Notes under the pieces: model-generated | Databases searched by the model: none | What the model saw: the letters and a program-made list of their open reading frames with translations, nothing else | Told to the model about the DNA's origin: nothing | Shown: piece by piece, positions 46,469 through 57,043 of the stretch | Layout: each line of letters opens with the position of its first letter | Position numbering within the stretch: the stretch's first letter is position 1 | Position numbers and translations under genes: made by a program | Source of the DNA: Byssochlamys sp. IMV 00236 | Taxonomy: Eukaryota; Ascomycota; Eurotiomycetes; Eurotiales; Thermoascaceae | Length of the DNA: 64,000 bases | NCBI GenBank assembly: GCA_001931875.2 | Contig: MSJH02000810.1 | Coordinates: 213,987 to 277,986, forward strand | Direction of reading: 5' to 3'

Positions 46469-47566
46469 TAACCGAATCTCAGTCTACATATTGATAGCAA
46501 ATATGTGTGGAATCCGAGTCAGTTTACCCATTCTGCTCTAGGCCGGAGATGGGTATTTCTTTACGCCTAACATCGCTCACATCTGCTTATCGAGTATAGA
46601 AGGGACGCTCAATGACCACGTGGACTTACGATGGGGGTTACTTGTTGGTATTCATCGATATTTCGTAATCACCCAACAAACCCAAAATAATTGCCCTGAG
46701 CTCGATATAAACAATGAATAAATAATTGCTATTTCTACGAGACTGCCCCTTGATAAGCAGCCCTCTTTACTTCAAGTTTCACTGACATCTGCCCGGAAGG
46801 ACTTTACAAGGCTTATAAATGAGCCCGTAGATGGTCTGGTGCCCCAGAAAGTGGTTGGAGTATTTATGCAGCTCGCCCCTAGATGTGTCTGGCATATACA
46901 TCCTAACGACGTCACAGGAAAGAATGAGATTCTCCTACAATTACCGATTGATATTGCTCGAGGAATCGGTTTCCAATAAAGAAACGATATACTCTAAGAT
47001 AGATAATGAGCGATATATTATCACCGATGCATTTAATTGATTCTGCTTGTCATTCTATAAATGCAGGTGTATTTTGTATCATCTTTGTTCAAAGACTGCG
47101 AATATTCGAGGAGGACCTACACCCCGGTATATAGAATTAGCAAATAGGCCTACCGACATAGTGGAATAGCTGATAATGTTATGAATAGATTGTGTATCTG
47201 GCTGATATGTATCTTCCATTACATTCAAGGTCGATAGATATAGCGAAGCTTTACCGGAACATCCTTATGAATCTTATATATTCATAACACGCTTTGTGTA
47301 ATTGCTAGTAGTCTAAAGGTATCATCTAAATCTAGAAACAGCTGGAGTATCTTGAATAGTGGTATTCATACTAAACATCGAATACATAACGCTCATATCT
47401 ATATAGAATGGGGTGGATACCAAAAGTTCATTTCTCCCTCAGAGGGAGCCATAACCCAGTCATGCCATGTGTGCTGTAATAGAATCAATACATGTATATT
47501 GTTTTTTCTTTTCTCTCATAAATAACGTGAAAATAGTATATTCCTCGTAGGAACAAAAACGACAAC

Positions 47567-49465
47567 TCATGATGTCTTACTAGGCTGCTCCACGATCGTC
47601 TTCGGTTCTGCCTCAGCCCCAGTAGCCATCACAGAACTAGGGGTTTCCTCTCCAGGCTGGTTGATGTCTGCCTCGGTGCTACCGTACTGGTTCTTGAACT
47701 TGATATCACTCATTCCATAGACAAAGATGGCAATCATACCCATGACGGCACTGATACATGAGAAGACGAGGGCAACAATACCACGGGCCGTGAAACCAGC
47801 AGGCAGCCAACCCGGCTGCACGTTTTGGCCGCTGAGGTCCAGCAGATCTTCCGTGTTGGCAGCAGCATTGCCCTCTGAGGCGACACCGCTAAGTCTGCAT
47901 ACCTCCAGGTGGTCCGCAGGAATTGTCAGACGTTCCTGCATCTGGGTGGGAGCCTCGATAAAGATCGAGGCCAGACCTGCAGACAAGTGCCAATCAATGT
48001 GGCAATGAAAGAACCAGACACCCGGATTGTCAGCGACAAATCGCAAGACTATGTAACCTTGCGGCGGCAGGACAAAGGTGTCCCGGCGTGCAGGCGTCTT
48101 GGGAAAGGCTGTGTGATTGCTGGGGTCATATGGGACTGGATCGCCGTCGAGATAGCTGTTGAAGTCGGGACCGTATCCAGGAGCACGGGTGATCACCTGG
48201 AAATTGTGGCCGTGGAGGTGGAATGGATGTGATCCCGTATCGCCGTTGTTGACGATGACCTGGACAACGTCGTTATGCTCAAAAACAAAGGGATTTGTGT
48301 TTGTGCCGTAGACCGTCGGGTTTGTCGTGAGATCGCCCGACGACAGCGCCGTGTACAGCGAAGGTACTTTAGGTGTTGTATAGGTGATGTTGTTGAAGAA
48401 GGCATAATTGAACCCATTATTAAGGTTGTTCATGATGACGGTCAAGTTGACTTCGACGTCCGGCTCTGGGAGCAAGGGCATGTGGTCATAAGGGACCAGA
48501 GTGATATCATCGAATGGGTTGAGATCTTGAGACAGGGCAACAGGGACTACCGCCCGGTCATGGGGCGCATCTTTGTTATATTCCAGCCAGTTGGTGTTGT
48601 TGAGCTGTAGCGTCTCTGGGATAGTATCGAGCAGGTTCGAATCTGCCACCGTGACAATGGCGTAGTTCGTGTCAGTTTCGTTCTTGGTGGTGAGCAGGAT
48701 CGAATAGCGCTGTGCAATAGCGATATAGAGGGTGTCTGCCTCGGTAGGTTCCGTATAGACACCGTCGATCTCGACTATCTTGAAGTTGTGGCCTTCTATG
48801 TAGAAGTACTGGGCGACAAAGGCCCCGGTATTGATCAGCCGTAGCAGATAGGTCGTGTTAGGCTTCACAGGAAGGCTTGTATTCAACGTATCATTGAAGA
48901 GGAAGGAATCCGGGATGGGCTCCGCACCCGTGGGATTGTATAGCGCCAAGTATTTTTCTTTGAGACCCTCTGTCATATGGTGGTACCAGTCGGACAAGGT
49001 GATAACGAACTCCTCTTCATAGTCATCATGGAAGAAGGAATCCTGGTCACGGACAATCAGCGCTTGCCGGTAGCCATCCGGATAGCAGGAGTCCGTATGG
49101 CAGTGGTACCAATACGTGCCATTCTGGTCGACGGTGAAGTTGTAGGTGATGCTGGCACCCGGCGGGACAGGACATTGAGTGACCATGGAGGGACCGTCCA
49201 TGTAGTTGGTGCCATTCTGATACATGCCGTGCCAATGGATGGATGTGTTTTTGTCTCCCAGGCCGTTGTACATGTTGACGACTAGACGATCGCCCCTATC
49301 GACCTCGACCATCGGCAGCGGCCACTGACCATTGATGCCAACGACCTTGCGCTCGGCAAGGCCATCTGGATTTGCGGTGACCCAGGTGACATTCCAATCA
49401 TAGGTGACTGTTTTAGCCAGACATGAGCTGGCCAGAAGCAGCAGCGTTGACACCGTGAACCGCAT
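47567..49465 (-). CDS. fetC: FetC, multicopper ferroxidase of high-affinity iron uptake
   Basis: Plasma-membrane multicopper oxidase (Fet3 family) that oxidises Fe2+ to Fe3+ for the partner permease. Single-exon frame, 632 residues from the ATG at 49465. A signal peptide (MRFTVSTLLLLASSCLA) is followed by the mature start KTVTYDWNVTWV, characteristic of Fet3. All copper motifs are present: HWHG near residue 80, YWYHCHTDS, SHPFHLHGHNF, and WFFHCHIDWHLSAGL. Many N-glycosylation sequons are visible. A C-terminal membrane span (GIVALVFSCISAVMGMIAIF) anchors the enzyme, leaving a short cytosolic tail. It is divergent from ftrA across 1.4 kb, the usual arrangement of the two-component iron uptake system, and the shared region carries an exact SreA-type motif. 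Confidence 0.96.
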   Translation of the reverse strand: MRFTVSTLLLLASSCLAKTVTYDWNVTWVTANPDGLAERKVVGINGQWPLPMVEVDRGDRLVVNMYNGLGDKNTSIHWHGMYQNGTNYMDGPSMVTQCPVPPGASITYNFTVDQNGTYWYHCHTDSCYPDGYRQALIVRDQDSFFHDDYEEEFVITLSDWYHHMTEGLKEKYLALYNPTGAEPIPDSFLFNDTLNTSLPVKPNTTYLLRLINTGAFVAQYFYIEGHNFKIVEIDGVYTEPTEADTLYIAIAQRYSILLTTKNETDTNYAIVTVADSNLLDTIPETLQLNNTNWLEYNKDAPHDRAVVPVALSQDLNPFDDITLVPYDHMPLLPEPDVEVNLTVIMNNLNNGFNYAFFNNITYTTPKVPSLYTALSSGDLTTNPTVYGTNTNPFVFEHNDVVQVIVNNGDTGSHPFHLHGHNFQVITRAPGYGPDFNSYLDGDPVPYDPSNHTAFPKTPARRDTFVLPPQGYIVLRFVADNPGVWFFHCHIDWHLSAGLASIFIEAPTQMQERLTIPADHLEVCRLSGVASEGNAAANTEDLLDLSGQNVQPGWLPAGFTARGIVALVFSCISAVMGMIAIFVYGMSDIKFKNQYGSTEADINQPGEETPSSVMATGAEAEPKTIVEQPSKTS

Positions 49466-50887
49466 GCTGGAAACACTGGAGAAAAAATGATATCGCAGAC
49501 CACAAGGACAGCGAAAAGCGCAATTGCGCACGGGTCCTGCGACAATTTCAAACACGGACGCTGGCCGTGAGAAAGGGGAGAACCGTGAGTTGGCAAGTTG
49601 ACCGGCGTTTTGATCTTGTTAAAGAGCTTGCGACTGCTGCGAGATAATGCGCGGCGGCAAAAAGATCTTTGCTTTTGCGCGGAGGTCCGATTCTCGGCTG
49701 AACTTACCAAGGCTCTAGTCGATCCAAACCACCTGCTGTGGGACAATTACGAGCGGAATGGCATCGGGGTTTGGTGTGACCATCTAATCTGATCCGTGAG
49801 TGTGCGCCACCGGAGACATATTATAATCACTCGTAGATTGGGAGCGTCCATGTTGCTTCCTCGCACGGACCGGAGACGCTATCAAACCATCCCCCTCAAT
49901 GGGCACTAAGAAGGAGGCTAACAGCACGATAATCATTATTAATATGGGTCAGACTTGTTTCAGGAGGGGTTGGTACATGCTGGATCGAGATCAGCACGTA
50001 TTCGGGAAACACATGGCAGATGCTAATATTAAATTACCCCATATCAGAAAAAATTCCGTCTCGGACAAGCCTTTCCAAGCTTTTCCTAAGCCTCCTCAGC
50101 GGGGGGGCCAAGGTTTCTTGGTGGTCCACGGTCTCTTGGTATTTAAGAAGAGACTAGCAGAATCATCAGAAAATGGCCAGAAAACAACGAGGGAATGTGC
50201 ACCGTTTCTTTTTCTTTTTTGCTGCATAATGGCACATCTGGACCGATCCTCCGCTCATGGCCGGATCATACGACCATGAAAAAAAAAAAAAAAATCAATC
50301 ATAACGGCGGTTGAGGCGTCGGTTTAGCTCGAACGTGGAGGGAGTTGTCCTTGGAATGGGTGATGGGCGAGACAGAGACTAAGTGGATGTCGGGCTGTTC
50401 GATCCTATCAATCATATCAATCAGATATGCGGAATCAGATAATAGTCGCTCCACCGTGCACACTCTTGGGCCAACTGAGATAAGATCTTCTATCGACACT
50501 AACTGAACTCGGCATCGTGAACAAGCCAAAGCCAAAGCCTGCGAGGAAACGGGCTGTCCTTGTTCCTTTGGGACGGTCCATCCCGTCCAAAAAACCTCTG
50601 GTCAGCGAAAGTCACAGAAAGTTCACCTGCCCCATGTGGAGTAGTAGTGTCGGGTAAAAAGTATGGTAGAAGAAGATAGGCGACGAGCCTTTTAATTTAC
50701 TCCTCCAATGTGTGGTACAACCAGACCCCGTGCGTGGGATGCTGGTCCGAACACGCTCCGTCCTCGCTGATCTTTTAAAACTGTTATTTTCTCCTCTTCC
50801 AAAAGGAACGGAACCCCCTTGTTTTTCTCGCAAACCAGAACTCTCCCCGACGTTTGATACCGGACGCTCAAGCCGGTGGTGGTCGCC
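49466..50887. promoter_or_regulatory. Shared fetC/ftrA promoter with GATA-type iron motif
   Basis: A 1.4-kb divergent promoter. ATCAGATAA at 50434-50442 matches exactly the ATCWGATAA consensus reported for the iron repressor SreA; AATCAGATAT lies just before it, and a simple GATAAG occurs at 50479-50484. A poly-A run (50278-50294) is also present. Repression by SreA under iron-replete conditions is expected from A. fumigatus work; binding here is inference. Confidence 0.7.
50434..50442 (+). promoter_or_regulatory. Exact SreA-type site ATCAGATAA
   Basis: Exact match to ATCWGATAA in the fetC/ftrA divergent promoter, about 450 bases before ftrA. Confidence 0.6.
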
Positions 50888-52075
50888 ATGGGACAGAACG
50901 TCTTCGGAGTGCAGGTCTTCTTCATCGTCTTTCGTGAATGTCTCGAGGCAGTCATTATCATCTCCGTGCTGCTGTCCTTCCTGAAACAATGTCTGGGCCA
51001 ACCCGATCAGGACCAGGCGATCTATAAACGGCTGGTACGCCAAGTCTGGGTTGGTTCAATGTTGGGTATCTTCATCTGTCTGTGTATCGGAGGCGCCTTT
51101 ATAGGAGTGTTCTACGGTCTCGGACGCGACATCTGGGCTGCATCAGAGGATCTTTGGGAGGGAATCTTTTATCTCATCGCTGCAATTATAGGTATGTCGA
51201 AATTCACCCTAGCATTATTAGGCACGGCGGAGGGTTAGCTAACTACGATTTCAGTTACAATCATGGGGCTGGCTCTGTTGCGTATCAACAAGACCAAGGA
51301 GAAGTGGAAGGTCAAGATCGCCCAGGCACTCGTCGCGCATCGCAAGCACCGCACGGCCACAGGCTGGTTCAGCGAGTTGTCGCGCCGCTATGTCATGTTC
51401 TTCCTGCCCTTTATCACCACTCTACGTGAAGGTCTGGAAGCTGTTGTCTTTGTCGGAGGCGTTTCCCTTGGCTTGCCAGCGACGGCCTTCCCTCTGCCAG
51501 TCGTCTGCGGGATTATTGCAGGCCTCGTGGTCGGACTACTCCTATACCGTGGTGGTAATGTCATGACCATTCAACTGTTCCTGATCTTCTCGACTTGCGT
51601 GCTCTACCTTATCGCTGCCGGTATGTTCTCCAAGTCCGTTTGGAGTCTGCAGTTCAACACCTTTTCGCAAAAGGTGGGCAGTGATGTTGGAGAGTCCGGT
51701 GATGGTCCGGGCTCGTACGACATCGCCACTACCGTGTGGCACATCAACTGCTGCAACCCGGAGATCGATAACGGTTGGGACGTCTTCAATGCCGTGCTGG
51801 GCTGGCAGAATACCGGTACTTACGGCTCTATCCTCGCGTACAACATCTATTGGCTCTTTATCATCGTCTGCATTGGCTGCATGCTCTACGAAGAACGCAC
51901 CGGCTCTCTGCCGCTGAAGAAGCAGATCATCGACACTATGCTTAAGGTCCCAGGTCTGCGGACCTACGTCAAGCGTAAGCTTGCTGTCTCGCGCGAGGAC
52001 GCGGAGGACATTATCCGCCAGGCACAAAACGATACCCGAAATGCGGCTGTCCTGCAGGTAGAGCAGCCGAAGTGA
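50888..52075 (+). CDS. ftrA: FtrA, high-affinity iron permease
   Basis: Plasma-membrane permease (yeast Ftr1 family) that takes Fe3+ directly from the ferroxidase. 374 residues in two exons, 50888-51191 and 51255-52075; the intron has a GTATGT donor and TTTCAG acceptor. The two iron-binding REXXE motifs of the family are present as FRECLEAVIIISVLL in TM1 and LREGLEAVVFVGGVSL in TM4. About seven membrane spans are visible, among them SMLGIFICLCIGGAFIGVF, VVCGIIAGLVVGLLLYRG, FLIFSTCVLYLIAAGMFS and ILAYNIYWLFIIVCIGCML. The extracellular loop with NCCNPE is typical. The start context is CGCCATGG. Paired divergently with fetC and followed downstream by a ferric reductase, so the cluster covers the whole reductive uptake path. 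Confidence 0.97.
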
Positions 52076-53052
52076 GCATTGAGAATAGTCAGTTGAAGTT
52101 CATATTTGAGGATAGGGATGAGGATGGATGATAATAGGATGATGAGTTATGGTCCATCGCCTTTTTTTACGTATAAATGAAAAGCATGAATGAAATATTT
52201 GCATACAAAAATAGTTATTACTCCCCATACCAATTGATAACACACATGCCTGAAAAAAGCAGGGAAAAAACAAACAATAATCTACTTACACAGTTAGACT
52301 TACTCCCCTCTTCCAGCTCCCGTTTGATATTTGCTTCTTTGAAGTTCCAACGACAGGAAATTCTACCCGAGTAAAGATAGTAAAACGTGTGGCACACAGA
52401 CCGTATCTCACAAGACCGACATTTTCCCGCGAGAAGCGCAGCTAATTCTCCTTTACCAAGTGTGGCTTTCTTTTCTTTTCTTTGCTCTCTTTTCTTTTGC
52501 CGTCTATACGAGCCAGCCCCATAATTACCATATTGACGTCCTCACGAACCAATCCTCCATTAGGTAAAATCTCCGACAGACCGTAAAATAATGTGGGTAT
52601 GTATAGAAAACAACAGTAGTCACTCAAGCTCGTGCAGCTTCTGAAACTCGACCGAAAATTCGCGAAAATACCTCATGGGCTGGCAGACTCACGGATGGAC
52701 GATCACCATCACTTGTGAAAAAAAATCTTCCGGGCCGTACCTACTCTAGCCGCTCCTTATTATTATTATTGCGTAAGCTTTTCTAGACAAGCTTCGTTTA
52801 GCTCAACGCCTGTGATGATTCTGGCGCCTGTTTCATTTCCCTGATTGATAAGATCAGCTAAGATAACTGCTGAACCACGGATACAAGACGCCGACGAGAT
52901 AGGAAACTGATCAGATGACCTAATAAAGAAACCAAAACGGAGTTAGTTGAGCCGAAAGGCGTGGATTAAAAGAGAATAGATGAGTCTCGCCAACGTGGAT
53001 ATGTGGGGATGTACGGTGGGTAAAACTAAGTACCTAGAGCAAAAATCTGATC

Positions 53053-53061
53053 TTATCTGAT
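53053..53061 (-). promoter_or_regulatory. Exact SreA-type site (TTATCTGAT on + strand)
   Basis: Reverse complement of ATCAGATAA, about 690 bases before the ferric reductase start. Confidence 0.55.
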
Positions 53062-53341
53062 TCCAGGAAATCTCCTCCCTACCCGAAACTACTGGCCACG
53101 CTTTCGGCAACAGAAGTCAAGATGACGATCGACAGCCTGTCCAGAGGATTTAATATAACTCATAGGAGCAGTGAAAATTGGTTTCCGTTTCTCTCTGGCG
53201 TACATTGCAACTATTCCTCATCTTCCCGTTATATCTATGCAACGCAACCGGACGATGGGCAGAGGACCCAGTCAACGGGGACGCCAAACAGAGAAGCATT
53301 TTTGCCAAGGAGATCGAGACGTATAGTAAAAGCTAAATTCC

Positions 53342-53350
53342 TTATCAGAT
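53342..53350 (-). promoter_or_regulatory. Exact SreA-type site beside double CCAAT
   Basis: TTATCAGAT on the plus strand, the reverse complement of ATCTGATAA, about 390 bases before the ferric reductase start. It is followed after ten bases by CCAATCCAAT. Confidence 0.6.
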
Positions 53351-53741
53351 CTTGACCGTTCCAATCCAATCTGTCCTTGTAGCCCTTAGCGAACCCACCA
53401 GTCGGACTCTTTGGGGTTGGAAATGGTACTCCCACACGTGGGCGTCAATAATTATGAGAAAGCGGGATTTGAAACATCTTCGCTCTGTGCCCCTCTTGAC
53501 CATCTTCTACTTTCCATGGCGCAGTTTATGTCTTCGGTGAAAATTGCTTTTCTTTCATCGATAAAGAGGAAGATAAACCCGATATGAGGCACTGAGTTGA
53601 GAACAACGACGTGCTATCTTTTCGTTTCCCATTTCACTTTTCCCTCATGGACAGAGAACTGTACATCCTTATAAACTACTCCTAACTTTCTTCTTCTTCT
53701 CCTTATTCTTCTTAATATCCCTTCCAGGAAAGAAAAGCACC

Positions 53742-55893
53742 ATGGACACTCGACCCAAGATCCTACCCCGAGGGGGCCAGGCGACACAGCTTCGCCAAAA
53801 GAACAACGAATGGAGCAATAAGTACTTTGCAATAGCTATCGGCGCTATGATGGTAATTGGCATAGCATACCATTGGATAAATGTCCTATATTTCCAAAAA
53901 GGGCGGGAAAAAAACAACCCTTTCATCTCCAAAGTCGTTACATGTCAGAGGTTAGGCTGGCTTTATAATACCGAATTCCATTTTCTCCTTTCGCGGCATA
54001 CTAATTGAATAATATATTAATCCAGGAAGATTCGTCGCTTTCTTTCAAGAAAACTCGCCGGCGTTTCGATTCATAGAGTGATCCTATACGGTCTCTACTG
54101 GGGGATTAACCTGATCTTAGCTCTGACGAATGTGGACTTAAGTAATCTCATATATGTCAGTAACATTCTTTCTTTCTTTCTTTATACATCTTCCAATACA
54201 ATAACTACTTCTTACTCAATATAATAAAGATAATCCAAACTAACAATGACACACTCAGGTCGCCAAACGATTCGGCTGGTATATATCCATTCATCCCTCC
54301 CAAACTAACACATATCCACCCTACATAGTTATATCCTAACACACGTTTCTCTACAGGATAACAGTAGCAAACTTCGTCCTACTAGTTTTCCTTGCTCTTC
54401 GAAACACACCCTTAGCCCCGCTATCAGCCAATTCTTACGAAAAACTCCGTCCCCTCCACAAAGTAGCAGGATACACGTGTATCTTCTCGGTATGGATGCA
54501 TGCCATCGTGTATTTGAGCGCGTGGTCAAAGTCCGGAAATCTAAAGTCTATGCTCAAGACTAACCAGATTGCGGGGTTGGTTGCTGGCATTGCCATGCTG
54601 ATTATTGCTGTTTCGACGGTGCCGTTTGTGTATCGACGGTATTATGAAGGTGAGAGCTCGTACAAAAAAAAGGCGAAAGCGAAAGCTGTGCCTGCTTTTA
54701 TTACCCCTGATAACGGTGAAAAAAAAAAGACTAATGCCTGCACAGTATTCTACCTCATCCACCTCATCATGTTCCTACTCATCCTCATCACGGTAGCTAT
54801 GCACCGTCCGAAATTCTCCAAATCGACCGTGATAATCATCATCTTCACAGCCTGTCTTTGGTTCACAGACCGATTACTTCGCTTCTTGAAAATCTGCTGG
54901 AACTTTCCCGGAAACCACGCCACCCTCACTGCTCTCCCAGATGGTGCGATTCGAGTACGACTCTCTCGCCCCGTGAGAGCCGTGGCTGGATCTCATGCTT
55001 TCCTCTGGATCCCCGCCATTCGACTGATCGAGACACATCCATTCACGATGTTGACGACGGATCCGCCCGAGTTCGTAATTAAGGTCCATGATGGATTTAC
55101 GAGGGAGTTGGGGAGATATGTCTCTGGGGAGCACAAAAAGGATCAGAAGCTCCGATGTTCCATCGATGGAGGATACGGACGGGTTTTGAATTTCAAACAG
55201 TTCGATACAGTGATTCTCATAGCGGGTGGAAGCGGTGCAAGTTTTACGTTTGCTATTGCTCTGGACTTGATCCGGAGAAAGTCGGATGTGAAGCGTATTG
55301 ATTTTATTTGGGCGGTGCGGTCTCAAGGTTCGTGAAACCTCCTACCTAATCCCCTACCATAAAAATTGAACGAAAACTAAGAATATAACTAACTGATACA
55401 GATATCTTAACGTGGTACGACAATGAGCTGCGTGAACTCCAATCGGACCCTCGTATCAACTTCCATATCTACATTACTCGATCTGCAATGGCCATAGACG
55501 AAGTTACTGAAATCCCTACTCCGTCTTCGCCTGACTGCTCCGATTCTGATCCTTCCTCTCCGACGGCAGAGATCACGGTCTATGATATCGAGAAGGGCGC
55601 TGCTCCAGGAACGACGAAGGAGAAACTGCCTTTTTCTATGAATATACATCAAGGGCGCCCGAATATCTCTGATTTGATTGAAGCTACGATCTCAGGTATA
55701 GATCCAAGAGACCGTATTGCTGTTGGAGTATGCGGGCCTGGTGATCTCGTAGATAGGACACGGGAGGGTGTGAGTCGAGATGTTTACGACAATGGCCCGT
55801 CGATCACATTATATAGCGAGGTGAGTCGGGAAAGTATGCGTTTATTTTCGTGGAAACGACCTGCTGACATCGATGTAGGAGTTTAGATGGTAA
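53742..55893 (+). CDS. Ferric reductase (FRE family transmembrane metalloreductase)
   Basis: Plasma-membrane flavocytochrome b that reduces Fe3+ outside the cell with cytosolic NADPH. About 555 residues in seven exons: 53742-53950, 54026-54155, 54259-54278, 54357-54649, 54746-55327, 55402-55820 and 55879-55893. Splice signals are good and the total keeps frame. TM1 is YFAIAIGAMMVIGIAYHWI. Haem-ligand His pairs appear in HKVAGYTCIFSVWMH and in YLIHLIMFLLILITVAMH. The FAD-site loop is ETHPFTML. The NADPH-binding stretch is IAGGSGASFTFAIAL, with VCGPGDLVD late. The end EEFRW matches the family's terminal aromatic. Between the NADPH half-sites lies an acidic, Ser-rich insert (TPSSPDCSDSDPSSP). 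The last exon is only five codons including the stop. It lies next to ftrA/fetC and supplies the first step of the same pathway. Confidence 0.92.
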
Positions 55894-57043
55894 TGAATAT
55901 ATGACTTGGGAGGCCGCATGGAATATAGATCTCTTAGACTAACTATGATCTTTCTCTACCATGTTTGCGCAAGTCTGAACAAGATAATCTATCGGGTCCT
56001 AGGACCCGTACTCGATTGTTCATTGAAATTTGCCGCTACTTATTCACGCGACATACAAGGCTAAGATATGAGACACGGAAACCGATGATGATGGACCCGT
56101 AAATGCGGAATCAGGAAAGGAAAGCAAATAAACTATGTAAGATGGGGGAATAAACTCTGCACACAGAAGACTAGGTTTAAGGGGGCACGGATTCTGGCAC
56201 GATTCCCAAGGCGTCCCCACCGGTGAACAAGACCTCGCAAGGTAGAAGAACAGGAAGAAAAAACAAGGGACTAGAGTAATATGTTTTAGGACCGGAGCGA
56301 GAATATGCAAAACTCAGATCAATATTGTTCAGGGATCCGCCGTTGCGTCTGCCATCCCGAAAAGAGCCGTCCACCTCGAAGAGAGATTAGAAGCTCGAGA
56401 GAAGAAAACAAAACAAAAAAGACCCCGCCAAAGAAGCACAGAAAGAGAACTGGATGATATCACTTTACAGGGAAGAAACGGAAAGAACCAAAGTTTGGAC
56501 AAAGGAAATGAAAACACTTTATTCTTAACAAGGGGGGGAGGAAGGGGAAGAAATATGCTAGATAATTAGGTATGTATGTGTGAGAACAAGAAACGCTTAT
56601 AGCACGGCGCAATGACGAGCAACTCACTTGACCACACCAATCGCTTGCTGCATGCAACAGAACGGGAAGAAGCTGTGCGGGTATCATGGGGTATCCAAAT
56701 GACTTGTGTGCTTTCTCCTGTCTCGCAATATTCCGATAGTCATACACGCTCAATATATTCCTCCTCCATACGACGGTAGTGCAAATGGGTATTCCCATAG
56801 ATTTTCGCCTTATTCAGGCTGACTGATTCACGGAGGTGCCACTCAAGGCGTGACCGGATTTGTTTGAGCAATCTTCTGGAGTGCAATTAGAAGAGGATGC
56901 TGCACTCAGGGTGATGGATCGCAGCGCGAGAAACAATTAAATTTTGCATAATTGGTGGTTCAAGGGCATGTGTTGGCTGTAGGGCGCAAAAGCCTCCAGA
57001 CCTTGGGGCAGACAGAGAGGAGCTCTGGACCCTAAAAGTCAGA
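55894..57043. other. Convergent 3' flanks of ferric reductase and kinase genes
   Basis: 1.15 kb between facing stop codons. No gene seen. It should hold both 3' untranslated regions. Confidence 0.5.

Larger units (their letters stand above)
44879..47566. other. Intergenic, two inverted repeats, no gene seen
   Basis: AT-rich 2.7 kb between the tRNA and the ferroxidase stop codon. It holds the palindromes at 45373-45410 and 46435-46468. No coding stretch supported. Confidence 0.45.
52076..53741. promoter_or_regulatory. ftrA 3' flank and ferric reductase promoter with iron motifs
   Basis: 1.7 kb without a gene. Two exact SreA-type motifs occur on the minus strand (53053-53061 and 53342-53350), plus GATAAG at 52847-52852. 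Two adjoining CCAAT boxes (53361-53370) sit ten bases after the second motif, a spacing that recalls composite GATA/CCAAT elements bound by the CCAAT complex with HapX. The regulatory roles are inferred from the known Aspergillus iron circuit. Confidence 0.6.
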
